DNA from: Mycolicibacterium brisbanense
Lineage (GTDB): Bacteria; Actinomycetota; Actinomycetes; Mycobacteriales; Mycobacteriaceae
Assembly (NCBI RefSeq): GCF_001570425.1
Contig: NZ_BCSX01000018.1
Location: forward strand, 62,001-126,000
Direction of reading: 5' to 3'
DNA: 64,000 nucleotides
Position numbers and translations under genes: made by a program
The notes under the pieces: model-generated
Databases searched by the model: none
Seen by the model: only the letters and a program-made list of their open reading frames with translations
Told to the model about the DNA's origin: nothing
Shown here: positions 8,959-16,926 of the stretch, piece after piece
Layout: every line of letters starts with the position of its first letter
Numbering within the stretch: the stretch's first letter is position 1

Positions 8959-10956
8959 TCAACGGGACGGCGCGGCCGGTTCCACCCGATCGATCGCGAT
9001 GTCGGCCAGGCTGCCGGTGATGGTGGTCAGCTCGCCCACCAGGATGCGCGCTGCCCCGTTGTCGGTCGCCAACGTCGACGCCAGATCGTGCACGCGCCGC
9101 AGGGCGGCCGACAATTCGACGGTGTCCAGGCTCCACGGCACCGCCGGGCTGGGCGGTGCGCCACGCAAGGCTGCGATGTAATCGTCGACCGCGGCGATGA
9201 ATTCGGCGTCCAACGCCGACGACGGATGGGTCGGCAGGCTGTTCTCCAACGTGGTGCACGCACTCGTCACCGCGTTCAGCGCGGTCCGGTAGGACCGCAG
9301 CCACCGGCGCAGCGTCGGAGAGTCCAGTCTCGCCGCGCCCCAGGCGGCCTCGAACGCCGCACGCGCCCGGAACGCGCGTTGCCAGGCCGCCGACAGCGCC
9401 TCGGCCGGATGATCTACCTCGTGCACGAACGCGGTGACCACCATTGCCGCGTAGTCGATCTCGGTCATCAGCAGTTCACCGGCCCGCTGCCGCAGCCGGA
9501 TCAGGGAATGGTCGGGCAGCAGCACATGGGCCATCACCGCCAGCCCGCCGCCGACGAGCACTCCCACCAGTCGGTCGAGCACGCCCGCCCAGTCGGTGAA
9601 ACCACCGACGCCGACGACGAACACCATGACGGCGCCGATGGCCACGACCACCGCGAGATAGCCGAATCTGATCACGCCGTAGGCGACTGCGACGAACACG
9701 GTCGCGCAGATCACCGAAGCCATGGTTCCCGGCTGCCAGAACACCGTCAGCGCCGACGCGACGACGATGCCCACGGCGAGTCCGGCCATCCGGCCGGCGC
9801 ACCGCGTGTAGGTGTGCGCGGTCTCGGGCCGCAGCACCACCACGACGGTCAACGCCATCCAGTAGCCGTGCCCGAGCGTGCCGTACCGCGCGGCGGCCGC
9901 GGCGACGGCCGTGGTCACCGAGAGCCTGATCGCGTGCCGCAGGATCGGCGACGTCCACGTCAGGTGCGAACGGACGACAGCCGGTGCCGATGCCAGCGAA
10001 CCGATCAGGTCCGGGCGGTGTAGTTGCCCGAAGCGCAGCACTGCGGCCTCTCGCAGCTGTTCGGAGAAACGTTGTGCGCGTGCGGCTTCCGCGCCGGTCA
10101 CGGCGGCGGCGGTGGCATCGACCCTGACCAGGGCATGTTCGGCGTCGCGGCGCGCGGTGTGGCTGTGATCGGCAATCGCGTCGAGCAGCACGGCGGCCGC
10201 GGACAGCAGTTGCGGCACCCCGTCACGGCGATCGCCCCCTGCCGTCGAGCGGAAGGAGACCAGCGTCGCGGCCAGCCGTTCCGGCAGCCGGTAGCCACCG
10301 TGGTAGGCCCGAGGCTGTTGGCTCACCTGGCTGTTGGCGAACACTTCGCGCAGCCACGTCATCGGCGCATCGTCGACATCGGCCGCGCAGTCGGCGGCCA
10401 CACTGCGGGCATCGGCGGCCAGCGATCGGTAGGCCCGGCTCAGCCCTTCCCGCTGGGCCCGCCATCGCCGTGGTGGTCGCACGGAGATGAGCGCTGCCTG
10501 CAACAGTCCCGCCAGGAGCACCAGTAGGAGGGAGAGCAGGGTGTCGGCCAGCGTCGGCGCGGTGACCGGGGCGATCACCAGCAGCGCGCTCGCGGCCGAC
10601 GCCACGAGGCCGGCGTTGGCACCGAGTGACCACTGCATCCCCGCGGCGAAGCACCACAGCGCGACCACGATGACGAACGCCACGTCGTGGGAACCGCTCA
10701 ACACCGCGAGCAGCACCACGATCGCCAGCTCGACCGACGCGGTCGCGACCAGCGGCACTCGGCCGCCCGGGCTGCGCTGCAGTGCGATGGCACCGGCGAT
10801 CACGCCGGCGCCCAAGGTCCACATGGCTGCGGTCGGTGACACCCCGTAGAGCGCGAGCATGCTGAGCACGAGCGTGCCGATCAGGCTGCGTGCCACCGCG
10901 CCTGCGTCGGGAGTGCTGAGCCGCAGCGCGTCGGCTGCTTGTCCACCGGTCTGCAC
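8959..10956 (-). CDS. FUSC-family membrane protein
   Basis: This 665-residue protein has the two-repeat plan of aromatic-acid exporter/FUSC proteins: about five hydrophobic helices near residues 15-155, a soluble helical region (160-350), then a second membrane block (365-510) containing the family segment YWMALTVVVVLRPE, and a soluble C-terminal part. I chose GTG at 10956 (VQTGGQAADALRL) because an upstream extension would run through the divergent EthD gene. Family members are proposed exporters of aromatic or hydrophobic compounds; nothing here fixes the substrate. It is a single gene, convergent with the thioesterase gene with 6 bases between stops. Confidence 0.82.
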   Translation of the reverse strand: MQTGGQAADALRLSTPDAGAVARSLIGTLVLSMLALYGVSPTAAMWTLGAGVIAGAIALQRSPGGRVPLVATASVELAIVVLLAVLSGSHDVAFVIVVALWCFAAGMQWSLGANAGLVASAASALLVIAPVTAPTLADTLLSLLLVLLAGLLQAALISVRPPRRWRAQREGLSRAYRSLAADARSVAADCAADVDDAPMTWLREVFANSQVSQQPRAYHGGYRLPERLAATLVSFRSTAGGDRRDGVPQLLSAAAVLLDAIADHSHTARRDAEHALVRVDATAAAVTGAEAARAQRFSEQLREAAVLRFGQLHRPDLIGSLASAPAVVRSHLTWTSPILRHAIRLSVTTAVAAAAARYGTLGHGYWMALTVVVVLRPETAHTYTRCAGRMAGLAVGIVVASALTVFWQPGTMASVICATVFVAVAYGVIRFGYLAVVVAIGAVMVFVVGVGGFTDWAGVLDRLVGVLVGGGLAVMAHVLLPDHSLIRLRQRAGELLMTEIDYAAMVVTAFVHEVDHPAEALSAAWQRAFRARAAFEAAWGAARLDSPTLRRWLRSYRTALNAVTSACTTLENSLPTHPSSALDAEFIAAVDDYIAALRGAPPSPAVPWSLDTVELSAALRRVHDLASTLATDNGAARILVGELTTITGSLADIAIDRVEPAAPSR

Positions 10957-11034
10957 GTGCCCATTCTGGCGCCTGTCAGCGCGGTTGGGTGGCCAACCGG
11001 GGCCAAGTGGCGCGAATCGCATACTGTCCGCTGG

Positions 11035-11748
11035 ATGGAGAAGATCATCGTGCTGGTGCGCGCCGCGGACGCCGACGACGATTGGTGCGCACGGCTCCGG
11101 ACCCAGGTGGCCGACGAGTTGCTCGACACGGGACTGCCGGGACTGTCCATCAACGTGCGGGACGCCCCGGTGCGTGATTCGCTCATGACGCTGACCACGC
11201 TGGACCCACCGGTGGTCGCGGTGGCCGGCCTGTGGACCCAGCAGTATTACGGCGAACAGGTCGGCACGGCGATCAAACTGCTTGCCGCTCAAGCGGATTC
11301 GGTACACGCCTACCTGGTCACCGAATCGGTGCCGATGCCGCCTCCGCGGACCGATCCGGGTCGGCGCACCAACGGCCTGGCCAACATCGCCCTGCTGCGG
11401 CGGCCGGCCGAATTGAGCGAGGACACCTGGCGGCACCGTTGGCACGTCGACCACACGCAGGTGGCCATCGACACCCAGGCGACGTTCGGTTACACGCAGA
11501 ACGCCGTGGTGCGGGCGCTGACGCCCGATGCCCCGGTGATCTCGGGCATCGTCGAGGAACTGTTCCCGCAGTCGGCGGTGGCCGATGTGCATGCCTTCTT
11601 CGGTGCTGCCGACGACGCCGATCTGGCGGACCGCATGCGGCGCATGGTGGCCAGCACAGAGGCGTTCGGGGCCAGCACCAACATCGACACGGTGCCCACC
11701 AGTCGCTACGTGTTCCGCTCGCCGTTCGCGGCACCCGACCGCCAATAG
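11035..11748 (+). CDS. EthD-domain-like protein
   Basis: This 237-residue protein contains two ferredoxin-like (dimeric alpha/beta-barrel) halves. The second holds the EthD-type segment LSEDTWRHRWHVDHTQVAI (near residues 125-143), where the WHxxH-like motif sits. EthD proteins accompany P450 or lipid-degradation systems, but the biochemical role is poorly known. It is divergent from the FUSC gene and immediately precedes a KstR box and the enoyl-CoA hydratase gene, so it may be linked to the same lipid pathway. The ATG at 11035 lacks a strong ribosome-binding site. Confidence 0.72.
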   Translation: MEKIIVLVRAADADDDWCARLRTQVADELLDTGLPGLSINVRDAPVRDSLMTLTTLDPPVVAVAGLWTQQYYGEQVGTAIKLLAAQADSVHAYLVTESVPMPPPRTDPGRRTNGLANIALLRRPAELSEDTWRHRWHVDHTQVAIDTQATFGYTQNAVVRALTPDAPVISGIVEELFPQSAVADVHAFFGAADDADLADRMRRMVASTEAFGASTNIDTVPTSRYVFRSPFAAPDRQ

Positions 11749-11762
11749 TGGAACGTGTTCTA
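11749..11762. promoter_or_regulatory. KstR operator upstream of the enoyl-CoA hydratase gene
   Basis: TGGAACGTGTTCTA matches TNNAACNNGTTNNA at all fixed positions. It begins on the base after the EthD-like gene stop and ends 15 bases before the GTG start of the hydratase gene, a position that would overlap a promoter. Confidence 0.7.
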
Positions 11763-11777
11763 GTTACGCTTCGAGAT

Positions 11778-12533
11778 GTGAACCTGCTGATCGACGACCT
11801 CAACCGCGTACGCACACTCACGTTCAACCGCCCGGAGTCACTCAATGCCTTCAACGAGGCGCTCTACGACGAGACGACCGCCGCATTGCGGACCGCAGCC
11901 GACGATCCCGAGGTCGGCGTGGTGCTGCTCACCGGGGCCGGTCGGGCATTCAGCGCGGGCAACGACCTCGTCGAGATGCAGGCCCGGATCAGCGGTGCCG
12001 ATGTTGCTCCGGCAGGGGAGCATGGCTTCTACGGCATGCTCGATGCGCTCGTCGACTTTCCGAAACCGTTGATCTGCGCCGTCAACGGTCTCGGAGTGGG
12101 CATCGGCGCCACCATCCTCGGCTTCGCCGATCTGGCGTTCATGTCCACGTCCGCCCGGCTGAAGTGCCCGTTTACCAGCCTTGGCGTCGCGCCCGAGGCC
12201 GCGTCGTCCTACCTGCTGCCGCGGTTGATCGGGCGGCAGAACGCGGCCTGGCTTCTGATGTCCTCGGAGTGGATCAGTGCCGAGGAGGCCAAGGACATGG
12301 GCCTGGTGTGGCGGGTCTGTGCCCCTGAGGAACTGCTGTCCGAGGCGCGCCGGCATGCGGAAGTTCTTGCCTCCAAGCCACTTTCGAGCCTCAAGGCGGT
12401 CAAGCACACAATGCTGGCTCCCGTCCGGGCTGACATCGTGGCGGCCGTGGAACGGGAGAAGGCGCTGTTCGTGGAACTTGTGGGCGCCGCGGCCAACGTC
12501 GACGCGCTTGCGGCGTTCGCCGATCGCAAGTAG
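11778..12533 (+). CDS. Enoyl-CoA hydratase/isomerase (crotonase) family enzyme
   Basis: This 251-residue crotonase-fold protein has the expected features: RPESLNAFN near the N-terminus, the oxyanion-hole segment GRAFSAGNDL, and the second oxyanion helix GLGVGIGATILGFADLAF. TSLGVAPEAASSYLLPRL gives the region of the catalytic Glu. It would hydrate or isomerise an enoyl-CoA during beta-oxidation. The GTG start at 11778 follows a perfect KstR box, so a role in sterol side-chain or ring catabolism is likely, although the exact substrate cannot be read. It converges on the bacterioferritin-associated ferredoxin gene with one base between stops. Confidence 0.88.
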   Translation: MNLLIDDLNRVRTLTFNRPESLNAFNEALYDETTAALRTAADDPEVGVVLLTGAGRAFSAGNDLVEMQARISGADVAPAGEHGFYGMLDALVDFPKPLICAVNGLGVGIGATILGFADLAFMSTSARLKCPFTSLGVAPEAASSYLLPRLIGRQNAAWLLMSSEWISAEEAKDMGLVWRVCAPEELLSEARRHAEVLASKPLSSLKAVKHTMLAPVRADIVAAVEREKALFVELVGAAANVDALAAFADRK

Positions 12534-12534
12534 C

Positions 12535-12807
12535 TCAGGGGGCGCGGCCGGTCCCGTTGTCCACCGACGCCACGACCTCACCGCAGATGCGCGGCGATGC
12601 GCTGGTGCGGGCCGGGCAGCCGTTGAACGGGGTCGGGCAGCCGTTGGCCTGGTGGGCGGCGATGATCGCCCGGATGGTGCGCCTGCACCGCCCGCAGTCC
12701 CTGCCCGCGCCGCAGGCCTCTGCGATCTGTTTGGACGTGGTGGCTCCCGCCGCCACGACGTCGTTGACGACGTGGCTGGTGACTCCGGTGCATAGGCAAA
12801 CGAACAT
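12535..12807 (-). CDS. bfd: Bacterioferritin-associated ferredoxin (Bfd-like)
   Basis: This 90-residue protein has an N-terminal [2Fe-2S] Bfd domain: CLCTGVT at residues 4-10 and CGAGRDCGRC further on provide the four cysteines with the family spacing. Bfd delivers electrons to bacterioferritin to release stored iron. The C-terminal 35 residues form a Cys/Pro-containing tail longer than in E. coli Bfd. It lies 12 bases downstream of the 12820-13452 gene, so both are probably driven from the promoter that carries the IdeR-like box. That would make it iron-repressed, fitting a role in mobilising iron from the neighbouring BfrA. Confidence 0.87.
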   Translation of the reverse strand: MFVCLCTGVTSHVVNDVVAAGATTSKQIAEACGAGRDCGRCRRTIRAIIAAHQANGCPTPFNGCPARTSASPRICGEVVASVDNGTGRAP

Positions 12808-12819
12808 CAGCTCACCGGT

Positions 12820-13452
12820 TCATTCCTGGCCGTCAACGGTCATGATGTGGGCCAACTTGCCGACGAACAGGCTCGGGTAGGCGCCGAACCCGGCGTGCGT
12901 CATCCATTCGGCGGCCGCGTCGGGATGGTCGATCCACTGTCGTGCGCGCACCTCGTCCTCGATCTCCTGCAGGATCATGACTTCCTGACCGTCGTCGAGT
13001 GCCTGGTATACCCACACCTTCCTGATGCCGCTGTTCTCGAAGCGGCTGAGCCCGTCATGGACCTTGCGCATGAGCGTCGGGACGTCGTCGACCACCGAGA
13101 CCGCGCCGACGATCACGCCCGCCACGTAGTCCTCCGACGTCGGCCCCGACAGGTCGATCTTCTCGACCACCTCACCGCCGAAGATGGGCGGAATGTCTTG
13201 GACGCCCGAGTTGTCGAACCACTCGAAAATGGCCGGCGACCGCAGGACATCGCGAATGGAGTGGGGATTGCGGATCCCGATGGTCACCAGTACGCGGCGC
13301 GGCTCCCAGATCGACGTGTACAGCACCACGTGATGGGCCCCGATCGTCAACAATCCCGAACGATGCTTTTTCATCCATTTCCACATCTGTTCGACATCGT
13401 CGACGCGGAAATCGCACGACAAAATAAGCGAGTGCAAATCAAACTCACCCAT
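12820..13452 (-). CDS. Uncharacterised protein with two alpha/beta-barrel-like repeats, IdeR-box controlled
   Basis: I do not recognise a named function for this 210-residue protein. The sequence appears to be an internal duplication. Each half has a strand, a helix containing W-x-D/S-x-P and a W...G turn, then a closing strand: compare RSPAIFEWFDNSG (near 90) with DHPDAAAEWMTHAG (near 180). This is the pattern of dimeric alpha/beta-barrel (ABM-type) proteins. It has no signal peptide. It is first in an operon with bfd, divergent from bfrA, behind an IdeR-like box, so a role in iron or haem handling is a reasonable guess. Similar proteins are sometimes auto-annotated as fatty-acid-CoA ligases, which this length and fold do not support. 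Confidence 0.7.
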   Translation of the reverse strand: MGEFDLHSLILSCDFRVDDVEQMWKWMKKHRSGLLTIGAHHVVLYTSIWEPRRVLVTIGIRNPHSIRDVLRSPAIFEWFDNSGVQDIPPIFGGEVVEKIDLSGPTSEDYVAGVIVGAVSVVDDVPTLMRKVHDGLSRFENSGIRKVWVYQALDDGQEVMILQEIEDEVRARQWIDHPDAAAEWMTHAGFGAYPSLFVGKLAHIMTVDGQE

Positions 13453-13485
13453 TATTTCTCGCGATTCCGTCCATCGGCCGACATG

Positions 13486-13504
13486 TTAGCCCAGTCTAAC
13501 CTTA
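13486..13504. promoter_or_regulatory. IdeR-like iron box
   Basis: TTAGCCCAGTCTAACCTTA matches 14 of 19 bases of the IdeR consensus TTAGGTTAGGCTAACCTAA, with the strong half CTAACCT intact. It lies 34-52 bases upstream of the ATG at 13452, where it could block the leftward promoter of the bfd operon when iron is plentiful. It is also about 190 bases upstream of bfrA. Confidence 0.55.
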
Positions 13505-13691
13505 GTTAGGGCAGGCAGTCCAGCGTTCGAGGACCGCCGGTGGTGTGGGCCCCGCGCGTGTCACGCGGTTGGCCGGGAAACACGCCCAGCACAGCCGAAA
13601 TCCACCGACCTCTCCGGAGCCTCTGCACTAGATTGGCGGTGCACGGCAAACAGCAACGCTTGACCAGCCCTCAAGGTGCTTAGGAGTGACG

Positions 13692-14171
13692 ATGCAAGGG
13701 GATCCGGACGTCCTGAAATTGCTCAACGAGCAATTGACCAGTGAACTCACGGCCATTAATCAATATTTCCTACATTCCAAGATGCAGGACAACTGGGGAT
13801 TTACCGAACTGGCCGCCCATACCCGTTCGGAATCTTTCGAAGAAATGCGGCACGCCGAGGCGATCACCGATCGCATCCTGCTGCTCGACGGGTTGCCGAA
13901 CTACCAGCGGTTGTTCTCGCTGCGCGTCGGGCAGACCCTGCGCGAACAGTTCGAGGCGGATCTGGCCATCGAATACGAGGTGGTCGAGCGGCTCAAACCC
14001 GGCATCATCATGTGCCGTGAGAAGCAGGACGCCGTGTCGGCCATCCTGTTCGAGACCATCCTGAGCGACGAGGAAGGTCACATCGACTACCTGGAGACGC
14101 AGCTCGAACTCATGGACAAGCTGGGTGATCAGCTGTACGCCGCGCAGTGTGTGTCGAGGCCGCCGCAGTAG
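13692..14171 (+). CDS. bfrA: Bacterioferritin BfrA
   Basis: This 159-residue haem-containing iron-storage ferritin assembles into a 24-subunit shell. The sequence is very close to M. tuberculosis BfrA (Rv1876). Ferroxidase ligands E18, E51, H54, E94, E127 and H130 are present, as is the haem-ligating Met52 in EEMRHAE. The ATG at 13692 is preferred because AGGAG at 13682-13686 gives a normal spacing, while the GTG at 13686 overlaps that site. Its neighbours are the divergent bfd operon and a downstream MFS gene, as in M. tuberculosis. A strong hairpin follows the stop. Confidence 0.97.
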   Translation: MQGDPDVLKLLNEQLTSELTAINQYFLHSKMQDNWGFTELAAHTRSESFEEMRHAEAITDRILLLDGLPNYQRLFSLRVGQTLREQFEADLAIEYEVVERLKPGIIMCREKQDAVSAILFETILSDEEGHIDYLETQLELMDKLGDQLYAAQCVSRPPQ

Positions 14172-14192
14172 TCTCGCGCACCACGCGTTTCG

Positions 14193-14233
14193 CCGCCCCG
14201 GACGACCGGTCCCATATCGGATGTCCGGGGCGG
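14193..14233. terminator. Hairpin after bfrA
   Basis: An 11-bp perfect inverted repeat, CCGCCCCGGAC/GTCCGGGGCGG, encloses a 19-nt loop 21 bases after the bfrA stop. The stem is very GC-rich. No U-tract follows, which is common for mycobacterial terminators. Confidence 0.6.
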
Positions 14234-14268
14234 TCTGTCGTCTGTGCCCGGGATCACGGTAACTTTCA

Positions 14269-14279
14269 TAGGCAACCTA
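14269..14279. promoter_or_regulatory. Short palindrome in the MFS promoter region
   Basis: TAGGCAACCTA is an 11-bp palindrome with arms TAGG/CCTA about 50 bases before the MFS gene. It resembles one half of an iron box (AACCTAA) but does not match the full IdeR consensus. Confidence 0.3.
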
Positions 14280-14328
14280 ACGATATGACGTCTGGACCGA
14301 CAGCCCCGACCGTCGGCGAAAGGATGTC

Positions 14329-16380
14329 ATGACAAGCGCACCGACAACCACGGAACCGCAACCCGGCGGTGGTGTCCTGCTGAGCCTGCGGCGACGCAAC
14401 CTCGTGTTCGTCGCGGTGATGCTCGGCATGCTGCTGGCCGCCCTCGACCAGACCATCGTGGCCACGGCCCTGCCCACCGTCGTCGCCGATCTCGGTGGTG
14501 CGGGCCATCAATCCTGGGTGGTGACCAGCTATCTGCTGGCCTCCACGATCGTCACCGCCGTGGTCGGCAAGGTGGGAGACATCTTCGGTCGCAAGGCGGT
14601 GTTCCAGGCCGCGATCGCGTTCTTCCTCGTCGGTTCGGTGCTGTGTGGCATGTCCGGTTCGATGACCATGCTGGTGGCCGCGCGGGCCCTGCAGGGCATC
14701 GGCGGCGGAGCCATCATGGTCACCGCCACCGCGCTCATCGGCGAGGTCATCCCGCTGCGCGACCGGGGCCGCTACCAGGGCATGCTCGGCGCGGTCTTCG
14801 GCGTCACCACGGTGATCGGCCCGCTGCTCGGCGGTTTCTTCACCGACCACCTGAGCTGGCGCTGGGCGTTCTGGATCAACGTCCCGGTCGGGGTCGTCGT
14901 GTTCCTGGTCGCTGCGGGCACCATCCCGGCCCTGGCGCGTGCCGGCCGGCCGGTCATCGATTACCTCGGCATCGTTCTGGTGGGTCTCGGCGCGTCAGGG
15001 CTCACCCTCGCCACCAGCTGGGGCGGCGGCGAGTACGCGTGGACCTCGCCGGTCATCATCGCGTTGTTCATCGGTTCGGCGATCGCGCTCGCGGCGTTCG
15101 TCTGGGCCGAAACCCGTGCGGCCGAACCGATCCTGCCCATGAGGCTGTTCGCCAGCCCGGTGTTCACGGTGTGCTGCGTGCTGTCGTTCATCGTCGGCTT
15201 CGCGATGCTGGGCGCACTCACCTTCATGCCCACCTTCATGCAATTCGTCAACGGTGTCTCGGCCACCGAATCCGGCCTGCGCACCCTGCCGATGGTGGCT
15301 GGGCTGCTCATCACCTCGACCGGCAGCGGCGCCATCGTCAGCCGCACCGGTCGCTACAAGATGTTCCCGATCGCCGGAACCGCGGTGATGACGCTGGCAT
15401 TCGTGCTGCTGTCGCGGATGGATGCGCACACTCCGACACTGCAGCAGTCGCTGTACCTGTTCATCCTCGGCATCGGTATCGGCATGTGCATGCAGGTGCT
15501 GATCCTGACCGTGCAGAACACGTCCAACTTCGCCGATCTGGGAGTCGCGACGTCGGGCGTGACGTTCTTCCGGACCATCGGAAGCTCGTTCGGCGCCGCC
15601 ATCTTCGGGTCGCTGTTCACCAACTTCCTGTCGGGTCGCCTGGCGCATGCGCTCGCGGCCGGCGGCGCACCTCCCGAGGCCGGGGCATCACCGAAGGTAT
15701 TGCACGCACTGCCCGCGCAGGTGGCCGCACCGATCGTGGACGCGTACGCCGGTGCGCTCGGCAACGTGTTCCTCTGCGCGGCACCGGTCGCCCTGCTCGG
15801 TTTCGTCGTGGCCCTCTTCCTCAAGGAGGTCCCGCTGCAGGAGATGGACGCCGGCGTGGCGGCCGATCTCGGCGAGGGATTCGGCATGCCCAGCGCGGAA
15901 TCGGCGGAGAAGGTGCTCGAAACGGCGATCAGCAGGCTGATGCGCCACTCGCAGGACATCCGGTTGCGGACCGTGGCAGGCTCGCCCGGCTGCGACCTCG
16001 ACGTGGCCGGGCTGTGGGCGCTGCTGCAGATCTACCGGCAAGGCCAGGTGTTCGGAACGGCCCGGCTCACCGAGATCGCCGAGCGGTTGCGCGTACCGCA
16101 CGAGGTACTCGAGCCGACGTTCGACTCCCTGGTCACCGAGGGCTGTGCCCTGCGGACCGGCGATCAGTTGTGGCTGACGCAGCGCGGGCTCGGTCAGGTC
16201 GACGCGGTGTCATCGGCGCTGGTCGGGCGGATCGTCGAAAAGCTCGCCACCTCACCGTCGTTCGAAGGGCGACCGGACCGCGATCAGGTGGAGGCCGCGC
16301 TCGAGCGCATCGTGCACCGGGTGCTCGTGCAACGGGACTGGGGCGACGACCGCACCGAACTGGCCTCGGCGAAAAACTAG
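14329..16380 (+). CDS. DHA2-family MFS drug exporter with C-terminal winged-helix-like tail (Rv1877-like)
   Basis: This 683-residue, 14-helix EmrB/QacA-type proton antiporter shows the motif LDQTIVATALPTVVADLGG in TM1, motif A GKVGDIFGRKAV in the first loop, and the RWAFWINVPVG segment in TM6. Membrane helices end near residue 500. Residues about 520-683 are soluble and include FGTARLTEIAERLRVPHEV and LVTEGCALRTGDQLWLTQRG, a helix-turn-helix-plus-wing pattern like MarR/PadR domains, unusual for an exporter. It follows bfrA as Rv1877 follows Rv1876. The substrate is unknown; antibiotics or dyes are typical for the family. The ATG follows GAAAGGATGTC. Confidence 0.9.
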   Translation: MTSAPTTTEPQPGGGVLLSLRRRNLVFVAVMLGMLLAALDQTIVATALPTVVADLGGAGHQSWVVTSYLLASTIVTAVVGKVGDIFGRKAVFQAAIAFFLVGSVLCGMSGSMTMLVAARALQGIGGGAIMVTATALIGEVIPLRDRGRYQGMLGAVFGVTTVIGPLLGGFFTDHLSWRWAFWINVPVGVVVFLVAAGTIPALARAGRPVIDYLGIVLVGLGASGLTLATSWGGGEYAWTSPVIIALFIGSAIALAAFVWAETRAAEPILPMRLFASPVFTVCCVLSFIVGFAMLGALTFMPTFMQFVNGVSATESGLRTLPMVAGLLITSTGSGAIVSRTGRYKMFPIAGTAVMTLAFVLLSRMDAHTPTLQQSLYLFILGIGIGMCMQVLILTVQNTSNFADLGVATSGVTFFRTIGSSFGAAIFGSLFTNFLSGRLAHALAAGGAPPEAGASPKVLHALPAQVAAPIVDAYAGALGNVFLCAAPVALLGFVVALFLKEVPLQEMDAGVAADLGEGFGMPSAESAEKVLETAISRLMRHSQDIRLRTVAGSPGCDLDVAGLWALLQIYRQGQVFGTARLTEIAERLRVPHEVLEPTFDSLVTEGCALRTGDQLWLTQRGLGQVDAVSSALVGRIVEKLATSPSFEGRPDRDQVEAALERIVHRVLVQRDWGDDRTELASAKN

Positions 16381-16391
16381 AACCTGTTCCA
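16378..16391. promoter_or_regulatory. KstR operator upstream of the AhpD-like gene
   Basis: TAGAACCTGTTCCA matches TNNAACNNGTTNNA at all fixed positions. It starts on the TAG stop codon of the MFS gene and ends 31 bases before the ATG of the AhpD-like gene. Confidence 0.65.
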
Positions 16392-16422
16392 GAATGCTCG
16401 CGTCCCGCGTACCATTCGCTGC

Positions 16423-16905
16423 ATGAGCCGCATCGGTGATTTCCCCGACGACGATGTTGCAGGCTGGGTGCTGCGATCACCCGAAATCGGAACGGCCATG
16501 GCCAACTTCACCAACGCCGTGTACACCAAAGGGCGGTTGCCGCTGCGCGTGCGGGAGCTGGCCCGCATGGTCATCGCGCTCGACAACGAGTGCGCCGTGT
16601 GCCAGAACACCCGCGATTCCGAAGGCGCCGCGGCCGGCGTCGACGAGGATCTCTACGACCACGCGGCCGAATGGCGCACCTGGCCCGGATACAGTCCCGC
16701 GGAGCGGGTTGCGGCCGAGTTCGCCCACCGGTTCGCCACCGGGCACACCGAATTGCGCGACGACGAGGATTTCTGGCAACGGGCAGCCGAACAGTTCGAC
16801 CCGGAGCTGCTGACCGATCTGGCGTTGTCGTGTGCGATGTGGCTCGGCATGGGGCGGATGCTGCGCACGCTCGACATCGGTCAAACCTGCACGATCACGC
16901 TGTAG
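16423..16905 (+). CDS. Carboxymuconolactone decarboxylase (AhpD-like) family protein
   Basis: This all-helical AhpD/CMD-fold protein has 160 residues. It carries the redox pair C57-x-x-C60 in DNECAVCQNTRD, preceded by the conserved Glu56. The histidine that completes the AhpD proton relay is not at its usual place, so peroxidase-partner activity is uncertain. A perfect KstR operator lies in front, which links it to sterol catabolism rather than to the MFS or glnA3 genes. It is followed 21 bases later by glnA3 and may be co-transcribed with it. Confidence 0.83.
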   Translation: MSRIGDFPDDDVAGWVLRSPEIGTAMANFTNAVYTKGRLPLRVRELARMVIALDNECAVCQNTRDSEGAAAGVDEDLYDHAAEWRTWPGYSPAERVAAEFAHRFATGHTELRDDEDFWQRAAEQFDPELLTDLALSCAMWLGMGRMLRTLDIGQTCTITL

Positions 16906-16926
16906 GTCGCCGCGCAGCGGCGCACA

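Noticed and set aside
10939..11745. N-terminal extension of the FUSC frame by about 260 residues
   Set aside because: The extension is antisense to the EthD-like gene and has shadow-frame composition; GTG at 10956 gives the expected FUSC start.
14261..14282. A full IdeR box before the MFS gene
   Set aside because: Only one half (AACCTAA) fits the iron-box consensus; the other half does not, so I kept it only as a short palindrome.
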